Shown: positions 9,041 through 17,855 of the stretch, one piece after another | How the letters are laid out: every line of letters begins with the position of its first letter | Numbering within the stretch: position 1 is the first letter of the stretch | NCBI GenBank assembly: GCA_003158675.1 | Contig: PMKN01000089.1 | Location: 746-45,246, forward strand | Length of the DNA stretch: 44,501 nucleotides | DNA from: Chloroflexota bacterium | GTDB taxonomy: Bacteria; Chloroflexota; Limnocylindria; Limnocylindrales; CSP1-4 | Direction: 5' to 3' | Notes under the pieces: generated by a model | Database searches by the model: none | What the model was told of the DNA's origin: nothing | Seen by the model: only the letters and a program-made list of their open reading frames with translations | Translations under genes and position numbers: made by a program

Positions 9041-10663
9041 TCACCGCGGCCACTTCTCACTGTGGTTGAGTCGCGGCCGCAGGCGCACCCGCCAGGCCAC
9101 GTAGGACGCGGCGCCCATACAGGCCAGCAGAGCTAGCAGGAGGCCCCCATCGTCGCCCGAGGAGGACGATGCGGCCGTGCTGGTCGGCGGAGGAGTGACC
9201 GCGAGGGTAGGCGTCGCAGTGGGAGTTGGCGGCGGAGTGGCCGCGAGGGTAGGCGCAGCAGTGGGGGCGGCCGTGGGGGTTGGTGCCGGAGTGACCACGA
9301 TGGTTGGCGCAGCAGTGGGGGCGGCCGTGGGGGTTGGTGCCGGAGTGACCGCGAGGGTGGGCGTGGGCGTGGGGGTTGGGGCCGGTTCACCCACGATCGT
9401 CAGGCCAGCCGAACCAGCGGCGCCGGAGCCGCCTTCGGTCGAGCCGATCGGTCCGGTGCTGTCAGTGAAGTTGCCCGTGGAGGCACCGACGATTACGACC
9501 GAGAAGGTGCAGGAGGCTTGCGCGGCGAGAGTTGCCCCGGCGAGGCTGATCGTCGTACCACCGGCAGGAGCGCTGATGGTTCCCCCACCACAGCCACCTG
9601 TCAGACCGTTGGGCGTTGCGACGACCAATCCGGCGGGCAGGGTGTCGGTGAAGGCGATACCCGACAGCGTCATCGTTCCCACGGGGAGGGCGGGCTGCAG
9701 GACTGGGACGACGTTGCTGTTGGGGTTGGTGACCGTGAAGCTCAGGGTCGTGGAGCCACCGGCGGTGATCGGCGACGTAGCGAAGGCGGCGCCGATGGTG
9801 GGCGGCCCATAGCCCACGCTCAGGTTGGCGGTCGAGGTGTTGCCTGTTCCGCCGTTGTCCGAGGTGATCTGCGTGCTAACGCTGAAGTAGCCGAACCACG
9901 CGGCGACCACGTTTACGCCGAAGTTGCAGCTGGCACCTGGGGCGATGCTCGCACCCGAGAGCGCGATCGTGCTCGGCGCGGTTATCGTGAGCGTCCCGCC
10001 GCAGGCCGTTGCCGGCCCTGAGCCAGTCGTCAGGGTCGCCAATGTGTCGCTGAAGCCCACGCCAGTGAGAGTGGCGTCGTTACCCGCCGGGTTGGTGATG
10101 GTGAAGCTCAGACTGGCGTTACCCGCTGTCGCCAGCGAGCCGGGCGTGAAGACGGTGCTGATCGAGGGTGGGGCCACCACCTCGATGCTGGAGTCGAAGA
10201 CAGTATTATCGGGACCGCCCTGGTCCGAGGTGCTGGTCAGATTGTCGGTCTTGAGCCCGGGGCTCGTGCCGGTGACCTCGACGTGCAGGTACGGACCGAA
10301 ATCAAAAGCGCTAAACCCACTCATGCTGATCGTGCTGCTGCCAGGATCGGCCGTCACGGTTCCTGTTGTATACCAGCCGCCTTCAGTCACGTTGGGCACA
10401 GCCGCGACCACTAGACCGAGGGGCAGATGGTCGGTGACGCTGAGGCCGGTGGTGGTCTCGGCGGGACTGACCACGTCGATCCACAGCGTCACCGTCCCGT
10501 TGAGCGGCATTGACGAGGTCAGGAAGCCGCCCTTGACGAAGTCGGACCAGACCTCGTAGTGACCCGTGCCCGTCACAGCTGCCGCTCGGGCAGGCAAGAG
10601 CGCACTCGCACTCAGGGCCAGGGTGAACAGCAACCCGGCGAGGGCGCCGGACCGACGTGCCAT
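9041..10663 (-). CDS. Surface protein with DUF11/DUF7933-like repeats, Pro/Thr stalk and C-terminal TM anchor
   Basis: Signal peptide; repeated LSFTxTNPxxN...LSGIAFTDTLPAGL...CTFSV; (TPAPTPTAAPTAAP)n stalk; TM segment LLLALLACMGAASYVAWRV followed by Arg-rich tail. Confidence 0.87.
   Translation of the reverse strand: MARRSGALAGLLFTLALSASALLPARAAAVTGTGHYEVWSDFVKGGFLTSSMPLNGTVTLWIDVVSPAETTTGLSVTDHLPLGLVVAAVPNVTEGGWYTTGTVTADPGSSTISMSGFSAFDFGPYLHVEVTGTSPGLKTDNLTSTSDQGGPDNTVFDSSIEVVAPPSISTVFTPGSLATAGNASLSFTITNPAGNDATLTGVGFSDTLATLTTGSGPATACGGTLTITAPSTIALSGASIAPGASCNFGVNVVAAWFGYFSVSTQITSDNGGTGNTSTANLSVGYGPPTIGAAFATSPITAGGSTTLSFTVTNPNSNVVPVLQPALPVGTMTLSGIAFTDTLPAGLVVATPNGLTGGCGGGTISAPAGGTTISLAGATLAAQASCTFSVVIVGASTGNFTDSTGPIGSTEGGSGAAGSAGLTIVGEPAPTPTPTPTLAVTPAPTPTAAPTAAPTIVVTPAPTPTAAPTAAPTLAATPPPTPTATPTLAVTPPPTSTAASSSSGDDGGLLLALLACMGAASYVAWRVRLRPRLNHSEKWPR
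9180..9385. repeat. Degenerate tandem repeats (about 54-bp unit) coding the TxAVTPAPTPTAAPTAAP stalk
   Basis: The string ggcgcagcagtgggggcggccgtgggggttggtgccggagtgacc occurs twice, with shorter variants on either side. Confidence 0.85.
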
Positions 10664-10866
10664 CTCGATGCCACCTCCAATGGCTGGCCAGTCAGCTCGC
10701 AGGGCGCTTCTCTGCGGTCGTGACGGTGCCGACGCACAATCTACCCCCTGCCCCGTCCGAATGGGTGGCTACTCTTCCCGCGACGGGTCCTGACTTGCCA
10801 TCCCAGGTGCTCGGGTGGCGCTCATGGTCGGCGCCCGCTCAGGAACAGCGGCCGCCCCGGCTCGAC

Positions 10867-11196
10867 CTACGGGCCGCCCCCGCGGACGTACCCGACGAAG
10901 CGGTTGTCGCTGACCTTCAGCCAGATCCCCAGCGGCGAATTCATGGGCTGTTCGTAGGTCGGGCATGTGAAGGCGGGCATCTCGATCACTACGGCCGGCT
11001 CTGTGGTCCTTGGTAGCTCCGCGGCCGAGTGGAACTCATCGGCGGTCTGCTGGTAGCCACTGATGTGGCTTGGCGGATCGCCCAGGCAGAGGTATTTGTC
11101 GTGGATCTTGGACCAGGCGCCCACCGGGATCGCGGCGACGACGATCAGCGCGACGATCACGGCGGCCGCTGCGGCTAGTCTCCTGCTCCTCTTCAT
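10867..11196 (-). CDS. Hypothetical small exported/membrane protein
   Basis: 109 aa, KRSRR followed by a hydrophobic helix (AAAAAVIVALIVVAAIPVGAW), then a polar domain with two Cys. Confidence 0.65.
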   Translation of the reverse strand: MKRSRRLAAAAAVIVALIVVAAIPVGAWSKIHDKYLCLGDPPSHISGYQQTADEFHSAAELPRTTEPAVVIEMPAFTCPTYEQPMNSPLGIWLKVSDNRFVGYVRGGGP

Positions 11197-11433
11197 CCGC
11201 GCATCTTAGGCAGCGTGTCGGCTGATCTTGCAACCATCACGACCGCGTCGAAGCGGCAAGCCCGAGCTGCGCTCCTGACTCAGCGAGCGAATCCCAGGCG
11301 ATCCAGACCAGCTTCGAGTCGGCAGGGAGGCGCAGACGTCCGAACACGGGCCGTGTGGCGTTGACCACGCTGCTAGGCTGATCGGGGATTGGCCGACGTC
11401 CGTCAGCACTCCCGGTCATTCGCAGGTGGTTCG

Positions 11434-11676
11434 ATGAGCGATCGGAAACGAGTTGCCGAGAGGAACGTCGGTGCGTTCTTGAGCCCTGGGGATCTGCCGA
11501 TCCCAGTGCCGCCGATGAACGCCTTAGACGACGGACCGGGCGAGCCCGGACCTGGGGATGAGTGGACGTTCCCGACTGGACCGGTCCAGGCCGAGACCGA
11601 CGCCGACGCGACCACCGAGCCGGGGAATTCGGACGGCACAATCGTCTCGCCGCTCCATCCCACTGATCGGGCGTAG
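11434..11676 (+). CDS. Hypothetical small acidic disordered protein
   Basis: MSDRKRVAERNVGAFLSPGDLPIPVPP...; weak support, no family recognised. Confidence 0.3.
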   Translation: MSDRKRVAERNVGAFLSPGDLPIPVPPMNALDDGPGEPGPGDEWTFPTGPVQAETDADATTEPGNSDGTIVSPLHPTDRA

Positions 11677-11796
11677 CCGTTCCCGCAGTCGGGGCTTGAG
11701 CCGGATCAGAGGACTCCGCGGGCGTCGCGGCAGGCGGTCATTTCGCCGGGTCGCCGACACGGATCGAGTTCGGGCGCCTGGCGCCCACCGTCAGGT

Positions 11797-12285
11797 TCAG
11801 GCGACCGGCTCGCTCTCGAATGCCCGACGCAATTCGGAGACGTCTATCTTGCTCATCTTGAGCATCGCTTCCATGGCCCGGCCCGCCCGAGCCCGATCCG
11901 GATCCGTCAACATCTCGCCAAGTTGGCGCGGCACGATCTGCCACGAAACCCCGAAGCGGTCCTTCAGCCAACCGCACCGGCCGGGCGAACCGCCGTCGGC
12001 GGTCAGCGCCTCCCACAGACGATCGACTTCAGTCTGGTCCACGCAATCGACGAAGAAAGAGACGGCCTCGGTGAACGGGAACTGGGGACCGCCGTTGAGA
12101 CCCTTGAACGGTCGGCCGGCGAGCGTGAAGTCAACCATGACAGCTGCCCCTGCCGGCGTGCTCGGATTGTCCGCGGGGGAGCGGATGACGCTGTCGATCC
12201 GGCTGTCGCGCAGCAGCGAGACGTAGAAACGGGCGGCTTCCTCGGCGTTGCCGTCGAACCAAAGGCAGGGTGTGATCTTTGACAT
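11797..12285 (-). CDS. VOC superfamily protein (PhnB/3-demethylubiquinone methyltransferase-like)
   Basis: MSKITPCLWFDGNAEEAARFYVSLL...GLNGGPQFPFTEAVSFFVDC...CGWLKDRFGVSWQIVP. Confidence 0.9.
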   Translation of the reverse strand: MSKITPCLWFDGNAEEAARFYVSLLRDSRIDSVIRSPADNPSTPAGAAVMVDFTLAGRPFKGLNGGPQFPFTEAVSFFVDCVDQTEVDRLWEALTADGGSPGRCGWLKDRFGVSWQIVPRQLGEMLTDPDRARAGRAMEAMLKMSKIDVSELRRAFESEPVA

Positions 12286-12399
12286 CCCTGTTCCTCCCGG
12301 GGTAGTGGCGAATAGTCGCTGCGCAAGGTTTGCCATAGGCCGGGCGCATCGCGCTCGCGCGCACTGCCCCCGAGCGCCAGGTGAAACCGAGCCCTCGCC

Positions 12400-13065
12400 T
12401 CACATCCGGGGCAGCGCACCGCCGCGAGGCGGTTCGGCGGCGAGCGGCAGGCCCAGATCCCGGAGATCCGAGCGGAGCCTGGCCGCGTCCACGAACCGGA
12501 TCGCGACGATGCCAAGGGCCGCGGCCGCGGCCACGTTCCGATCCCAATCGTCGACGAAGACGGTGGCCCCGGCCGTCAGCCCGAAGCGCGTCAGGAAGTG
12601 GCCGAAGATGGCCGGGTCTGGCTTGCCAACCCTGACTGTGCCCGAGATTAGGATGCCGTCCAGTTCGTCGAGGAACGGAAACCGCGCGAGAGTATCCGGG
12701 AAGGTCTCGGCGGACCAGTTGCTTAGGGCGTACGTCCGAATCCCGGCGCGTCGTAGTTCGCGCATGATCGCCACCGAATCCTCGAGCGACCCGGGGACCA
12801 TCTCCTGCCAGTTCAGCCGGTAGGCCGCTATCAGATCGGCATGATCGGGATGAGCGGCGACAAGCTCGGCCACGGCCTCGGCGAAGGGCCGGCCGACGTC
12901 GAGGCTGGCGTTCCATGCCGGGGTGCAGACCTCGGCCAGGAACCGCTCCATCGAAGCTTCGTCCCCGCCGAACAGCCGGCGATACAGGTGGCGCGGGTTC
13001 CAATCGAGCAGCACGCCCCCGAGGTCGAACGCGACGGCCGTGATTTGAGTCGTCATGGATCTCAC
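12400..13065 (-). CDS. HAD-IA family hydrolase
   Basis: VAFDLGGVLLDWNP, YALSNWSAETFP, VGKPDPAIFGHFLTRFGL, TVFVDDWDRNVAAAAALG. Confidence 0.9.
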   Translation of the reverse strand: MRSMTTQITAVAFDLGGVLLDWNPRHLYRRLFGGDEASMERFLAEVCTPAWNASLDVGRPFAEAVAELVAAHPDHADLIAAYRLNWQEMVPGSLEDSVAIMRELRRAGIRTYALSNWSAETFPDTLARFPFLDELDGILISGTVRVGKPDPAIFGHFLTRFGLTAGATVFVDDWDRNVAAAAALGIVAIRFVDAARLRSDLRDLGLPLAAEPPRGGALPRM

Positions 13066-13108
13066 GAAATTGCCGCCTCCGGCTCGCGGCGGCGGCAGCC
13101 ACCCACGC

Positions 13109-13600
13109 TCAGGAAACCGCTCCGCGTCGGCGGGTCTGAGTCTCCGGCCACCGCCAGAGATAGCGGTAGATGAAGCCGAGGCTATCCTGCTCGGCGCCCT
13201 TCAGGCGTTTGCGCGCCTGGACGAGAGGAAAGGCGGAGAGCCCGGCTGCCGTGCGCAACCCGAAGACACGGTTGCCGATCGCAGCCAGCCAGCCCCACTG
13301 GCCTCCGTGGTTGCGGATGTAGGTTTCGCCGAAGTACGCGCCCAGTTCGAACGCCAGGGCGCTCCTCATCTCCTCGAGCTTGGCGCCTGACGCTTCTCTC
13401 GGCAGCGAGTCGTACATCTGCACGCCGATCCCGTCCGCAGCGTCGATGCTGGCGTCGGAGAAGTCGAGCGCCACGTCGAGGTCGCGCCCACGCTCGGCAT
13501 AGCGACCGGCCAGGCCGGCCATTTCCAGAGCCACTTCGGCATCGGCCTCGAACTGAACACCAAGGACCCCATCGTGGGGCCTTTCTCCAGACTCATCCAT
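13109..13600 (-). CDS. Hypothetical protein
   Basis: 163 aa, protein-like composition (LGAYFGETYIRNHGGQWGWLAAIGNRVFGLRTA); family not confidently identified. Confidence 0.65.
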   Translation of the reverse strand: MDESGERPHDGVLGVQFEADAEVALEMAGLAGRYAERGRDLDVALDFSDASIDAADGIGVQMYDSLPREASGAKLEEMRSALAFELGAYFGETYIRNHGGQWGWLAAIGNRVFGLRTAAGLSAFPLVQARKRLKGAEQDSLGFIYRYLWRWPETQTRRRGAVS

Positions 13601-13680
13601 ACAAGCCAGGGTACACCCCGCGCATCGAGCCGCCCCTGGGCCCGGCCTTCGGACCTGAACCGCACCTGGTTCCGAGGTCT

Positions 13681-14373
13681 TCAGGCGATCCGTTCGCCGG
13701 CTCGAACCTCAAGGTCCAGATGGTTCTCGAGCGGCGCCAGCGGACACGACCAGCGCGGACCGAAGGCGCACGAGGGCTGGTAGGCGAAGTTGAAGTCGAC
13801 CACAACGGTGCCGCGGTTCGGGTCGCCGCCGAGGTCCGCGCCCTTGCCGGTGTCGAGCAGGTAGCGGCCACCGCCGTATGTCGCGCTGCCGTTGGTGGCG
13901 TCGCGGAACGGCATGAAGAGGCCGCCCGCGTACTCGGGCAGCCAGAACAGCGTCAGGCGTCGGAGCCCTGCTTCGAACGGGACCTCGACCCAGCCGACGC
14001 GCTCGAATGCCAGCGGCTGGCCGGCGCTGATCGGCAGACGGAGCGCGAGGGGCGCAGCTGCTTCGGCCCGTCCGCGAGGGTCCGATGTGGCGTCGCCCGA
14101 GGTGGCGTCGCCCGGGCCGGTCGCCTCGATGCGGATCAGCGGCAGCTCGTACCTGAATGCCGGGTCGTATGGGAAGTGGATCGCCCGGAACCCGGCCCGG
14201 CGATCTGGAGGCACGGGCGAGGCGGCGTGGTTCCGATACAGCTCCTCGCGGACCGCCCGCCAGCGAGCGTGCGCGTCAGCCGGGACCGCGCAGCCACGCA
14301 CGTCCGCGTACAACTCGCCAACTCGACGGCGCCAGTCCGTGAGTTGCAACCGGTCCTCACCCGTCACGTTCAT
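13681..14373 (-). CDS. DUF1684 domain-containing protein
   Basis: FRAIHFPYDPAFRYELPLIR, RLTLFWLPEYAGGLFMPFRDATNGSATYGGGRYLLDT, VVDFNFAYQPSCAFGPRWSCPLAPLENHL. Confidence 0.87.
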   Translation of the reverse strand: MNVTGEDRLQLTDWRRRVGELYADVRGCAVPADAHARWRAVREELYRNHAASPVPPDRRAGFRAIHFPYDPAFRYELPLIRIEATGPGDATSGDATSDPRGRAEAAAPLALRLPISAGQPLAFERVGWVEVPFEAGLRRLTLFWLPEYAGGLFMPFRDATNGSATYGGGRYLLDTGKGADLGGDPNRGTVVVDFNFAYQPSCAFGPRWSCPLAPLENHLDLEVRAGERIA

Positions 14374-14572
14374 GGCGTCAGTGTCGCGTGGACGTCTCGC
14401 GAAGGAGCCGCGCGTCGCCCTGGTCGCGCCAGCCGGGCTGCTCCGCCGCGCGGCTGCAGGGCCTGTAGGCGTCCCGCAAAGCGAGTTCGCGTCTCGCCGC
14501 AACTTCGCGCTCTCGCGTATCGTCATAGGCCCGGCCTCGGTTCGAGGCCGCGGACGTTATGAGGGTGCGACC

Positions 14573-16060
14573 ATGGAGACGATCGAAACGGCGCGATGGC
14601 GTGCGACATCGGGCCGACCGACGCCAAGGCGGCACAAGGTCCGCGCAACGGCGGCCATCCTCGCCGCGGCGATCCTGGCCAGTGCTTGCAGCGCTGCCAT
14701 TGCAACGCCCTCGCCTTCCGGCCCGCCGAATCCCACCTTGCCATCGCCGTCGTCGCAGTCGCCGACGGCGTCAACGTCCGTCGCACCGACGCCCGCTCCG
14801 GTCCAAACGGTCGATACCGGCTACTTCGCCATGGCCCTGGGCAATTCGGCACCGATTCCGCCGGCCGCTGACTTCGGCGTCCTGGCCGGCACCGAGATAA
14901 ACGACTTCGGGTTCGACCTGCTGCGTCGGCTGGATGCGAACGGCAATCTGTGCGCCTCGCCGGCCAGCATCGCGCTCGCCCTGGCCATGGTTCGCGCGGG
15001 AGCCAACGGCGACACGGCCGCGGAGATGGACAAGGTCCTGCACGATTTCGGGTCGCCCGGTCAGGCCGGCGAAATCGCGACCATGCTCGACGCGTTCAAG
15101 CGCCAGACCTTCTACGACAACTTCTACTCTGACGATCCGCTGGCCACGCCGTCCGACGGCCAGCAGCCGGATGCGGAGCTGGACGTGTCCAATGCCGTCT
15201 TCTCCCAGAAGGGAATGAGCCTGGAGCAGGCCTACCTCGACACGCTCAGCTCAGAGTTCGGGGCCGGCGTCGGGCTTCTCGACTACAAGGCCGACCCGGA
15301 GGCGGCCCGTCTCATCATCAACCGCTGGGCCAGCGATCGCACCAAGGGTCGCATCCCCAACGTGCTGCAGCCTGGCGAAATAACCACCACCACCCGCATC
15401 GCGCTGGCAGACGCCATCTACCTCAAGGCCGGCTGGAGCCAGCCCTTCGACGAAGCGGCCACGAAAGCGTTGCCGTTCACGCTCTCTAGCGGGGCCAAAG
15501 TCTCGGTTCCGACCATGGCGCTGGACAAGGTGCTCTCATATTCGGCCGGCAAGGGCTACCGCGCGGTGGAGCTTCCCTTCAGCGGAGAGTCGCTGTCGAT
15601 GACGATCGTCGTGCCCGACGACATGACCTCGTTCGTGAACGGCCTCACAGCCGCTGAGTTCGGCGGCATCGTGAGCCAGGGGAAGGGCTACATCGTGGAC
15701 CTGACCCTGCCGCGTTTCTCCGCCGACTCGAGGGTCGAACTGTCGCCAGTTCTAGCGGCGATGGGCATGCCGGCCGCCTTCGACCCGTCTCGGGCCGACT
15801 TCTCGGGCATCACGACGGACGAGAAGCTCTTCGTCCAGTTCGTGATCCACCAGGCCAACATCGACGTGGTCGAGAAGGGGACGACTGCCGCGGCAGTCAC
15901 CGTTGTCGGAGTGGGAACGATGGGTGGCGGCCCTACACCGCCACCACCGCCTCACGTGACGTTCCACGTCGACAAGCCGTTCCTGTACTTCATCCGCGAG
16001 GCCGGCACGGGCGCCATCCTCTTCATGGGCCGCATCGACGATCCGTCCTCGAAGAGCTGA
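14573..16060 (+). CDS. Serpin family protein (second paralogue), predicted lipoprotein
   Basis: Lipobox ILASAC, Ser/Pro/Thr linker, FGFDLLRRLDANGNLCASPASIALALAMV, hinge VVEKGTTAAAVT, FHVDKPFLYFI...GAILFMGRIDDP. The longer 13892 ORF start is upstream read-through antisense to DUF1684. Confidence 0.92.
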   Translation: METIETARWRATSGRPTPRRHKVRATAAILAAAILASACSAAIATPSPSGPPNPTLPSPSSQSPTASTSVAPTPAPVQTVDTGYFAMALGNSAPIPPAADFGVLAGTEINDFGFDLLRRLDANGNLCASPASIALALAMVRAGANGDTAAEMDKVLHDFGSPGQAGEIATMLDAFKRQTFYDNFYSDDPLATPSDGQQPDAELDVSNAVFSQKGMSLEQAYLDTLSSEFGAGVGLLDYKADPEAARLIINRWASDRTKGRIPNVLQPGEITTTTRIALADAIYLKAGWSQPFDEAATKALPFTLSSGAKVSVPTMALDKVLSYSAGKGYRAVELPFSGESLSMTIVVPDDMTSFVNGLTAAEFGGIVSQGKGYIVDLTLPRFSADSRVELSPVLAAMGMPAAFDPSRADFSGITTDEKLFVQFVIHQANIDVVEKGTTAAAVTVVGVGTMGGGPTPPPPPHVTFHVDKPFLYFIREAGTGAILFMGRIDDPSSKS

Positions 16061-16134
16061 GTCGGGGGCGCCAGCCGCCGGGCGCTCGTCGCCGCCCGCG
16101 CACCGCATCCGAGCCGGCGGCCGATAATGGGTCG

Positions 16135-16560
16135 ATGTGGCCCGAAACCGACCCGCCCGCCGACCTCTTCTCGGAACCCTTCGTCGGACCGGACGAACCG
16201 ATCGATCCTTTTGACGCACTCGTAGTGGCGGCGCTGGACTCGCTGCCACAGGCCTTCCGCGACCGGCTCGGCAGCGTGGCGGTCGTTGTCGAAGACGAGC
16301 CGACGATCGACCAACTCGCAGCCGTTGGAGCACACGGGCTGCTCGGGCTCTACACCGGCGTGCCGCGGACGGCGTATGGCGCGGAAGACGCTGCGATAGC
16401 GAGCAAGATCACGATCTTCCGCAATCCCCATCTGCGTCAATTCCGCGACCCGGAGGCCCTGGCTCGCGGCGTGGCCGAAACCGTCCGCCACGAGGTGGCG
16501 CACCACTTCGGTATCTCCGACGCCCGCCTTGAGGAGCTCGCGCGCGAGCGAGGCCGCTAG
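16135..16560 (+). CDS. Zincin-like metallopeptidase family protein (PF06262-type)
   Basis: ETVRHEVAHHFGISDARLEEL (HExxH), GLYTGVPRTAYG, KITIFRNPHLR. Confidence 0.88.
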   Translation: MWPETDPPADLFSEPFVGPDEPIDPFDALVVAALDSLPQAFRDRLGSVAVVVEDEPTIDQLAAVGAHGLLGLYTGVPRTAYGAEDAAIASKITIFRNPHLRQFRDPEALARGVAETVRHEVAHHFGISDARLEELARERGR

Positions 16561-16567
16561 CCGCCAA

Positions 16568-16700
16568 GGCGCCGAGAGCGCCGTACCTGGGTTGCCCGAC
16601 CCAAGCAGCCGCTCGCCGCCGGGCACTGCTAGTGCGACCCGGCGGCGAGCGGTAACTCAGTTGCGATGCAGCCGCGCTGCGGCGTTCGAGCGCCGCAGCG
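16568..16700. terminator. Three hairpins between convergent genes; probable bidirectional terminator
   Basis: GGCGC/GCGCC (16568-16582); 15-bp perfect stem CCGCTCGCCGCCGGG/CCCGGCGGCGAGCGG with nested CACT-GCT-AGTG (16609-16652); 10-bp stem CGCTGCGGCG-TTCGAG-CGCCGCAGCG (16675-16700). Confidence 0.7.
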
Positions 16701-16713
16701 AGCCGCGTGACGG

Positions 16714-17855
16714 TTACGGCAGGAAGAAGCCTGTCGCGTCGAAGACGACCTGCGTCTGAGCCGAAAGGTTGGACGCGACGTACGTGACGCCCAGCGAGCC
16801 GTCAGGCGCAAGAGCCACGGTCGCGGCGTTGGCGCGGTCGTCAGCGAGCGGGAAGTTGAGGGTGGAACTCGTCGGATTGTTGACGGGTGTCGGGCCCATG
16901 AACAAGTAGCCTCTAGCCGTCTGACCGGTAACGGTCAGATTGCCGGTGACCGCGGCTGCGCCGGTCGGGACGCCGCCCCTACCGGACACCGCGAAGGTGC
17001 GAGCCACGTGCGGGATGAACACCCCGGTCAGTCCGTTGGCCACGCGCGTATCGAGCAGCCGAGTAGGCGCCAGTGCAACGAAAGTGGCGCCCGAGGTACC
17101 TGGCACGAAGTATCCGGTGACGTCGAAGACGACATTGGCGTGCGACGACAGGTTCGAAGAGAAATACGTCACGCTCAAGTTGCCCGTTCCAAGGGCCACC
17201 GTCACGGCGTTGGCGCGGTCATCGCCGAGGGGGAAGTTGACCGTTGAGCTAGTCGGTTTGTTGATGGGTGTCGGGCCCACGAACAGATAGCCCCTGGCGG
17301 ACTGGCCGGTCACGGTCAAGTTGCCCGTTACCGCGGTGGCGTTGGCGGGAACGCCACCACGACCCGCCACCGCAAAGGTCCGAGCCACCTGTGAGGTGAA
17401 GACGCCGCTGAGACCGTTGCCCGACCTGGTGTCGAGCAGACGAGCCGGCGCCACGGCAAAGAAAGTTGCGCCTGAGAGATCTGGCAGGAAGTAGCCGGTG
17501 ACGTCGAAGACGACATGGGTCTTGGCCGACAGGTTGGACGACACGTAGGTGACGCCCAGCGAGCCGTCACTCCCCAGAGCCACCGTCACCGCGTTTGCGC
17601 GATCGTCGCCGAGGGGGAAGTTGAGCGTCGAGCTGGTCGGGTTGTTCATGGGAGTCGGGCCGACGAACAGATAGCCTCTGGCGGTCTGTCCGGTTACGGT
17701 CAGATTGCCGGTGACTGCGGTGGCGCTGGCGGGCACGCCGCCCCGACCTGCAACCGCGAAGGTCCTTGCGACGTGGGAAGTGAACGTGCCGCTGAGGCCG
17801 GTGCCTGAGCGCGTGTCGAGCAGTCGCGTGGGGCTAAGGGGGAAGAACGTGGAGC
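16714..17855. repeat. Three tandem about 381-384-bp repeats coding the RLLDTR domain
   Basis: Conserved landmark (t)cgagcag(c/a/t)cg near 17049, 17430 and 17814. Confidence 0.88.

Noticed and set aside
9180-9385. Possible CRISPR-like or regulatory direct repeats
   Set aside because: Repeats are in-frame coding Pro/Thr stalk units with no spacers.
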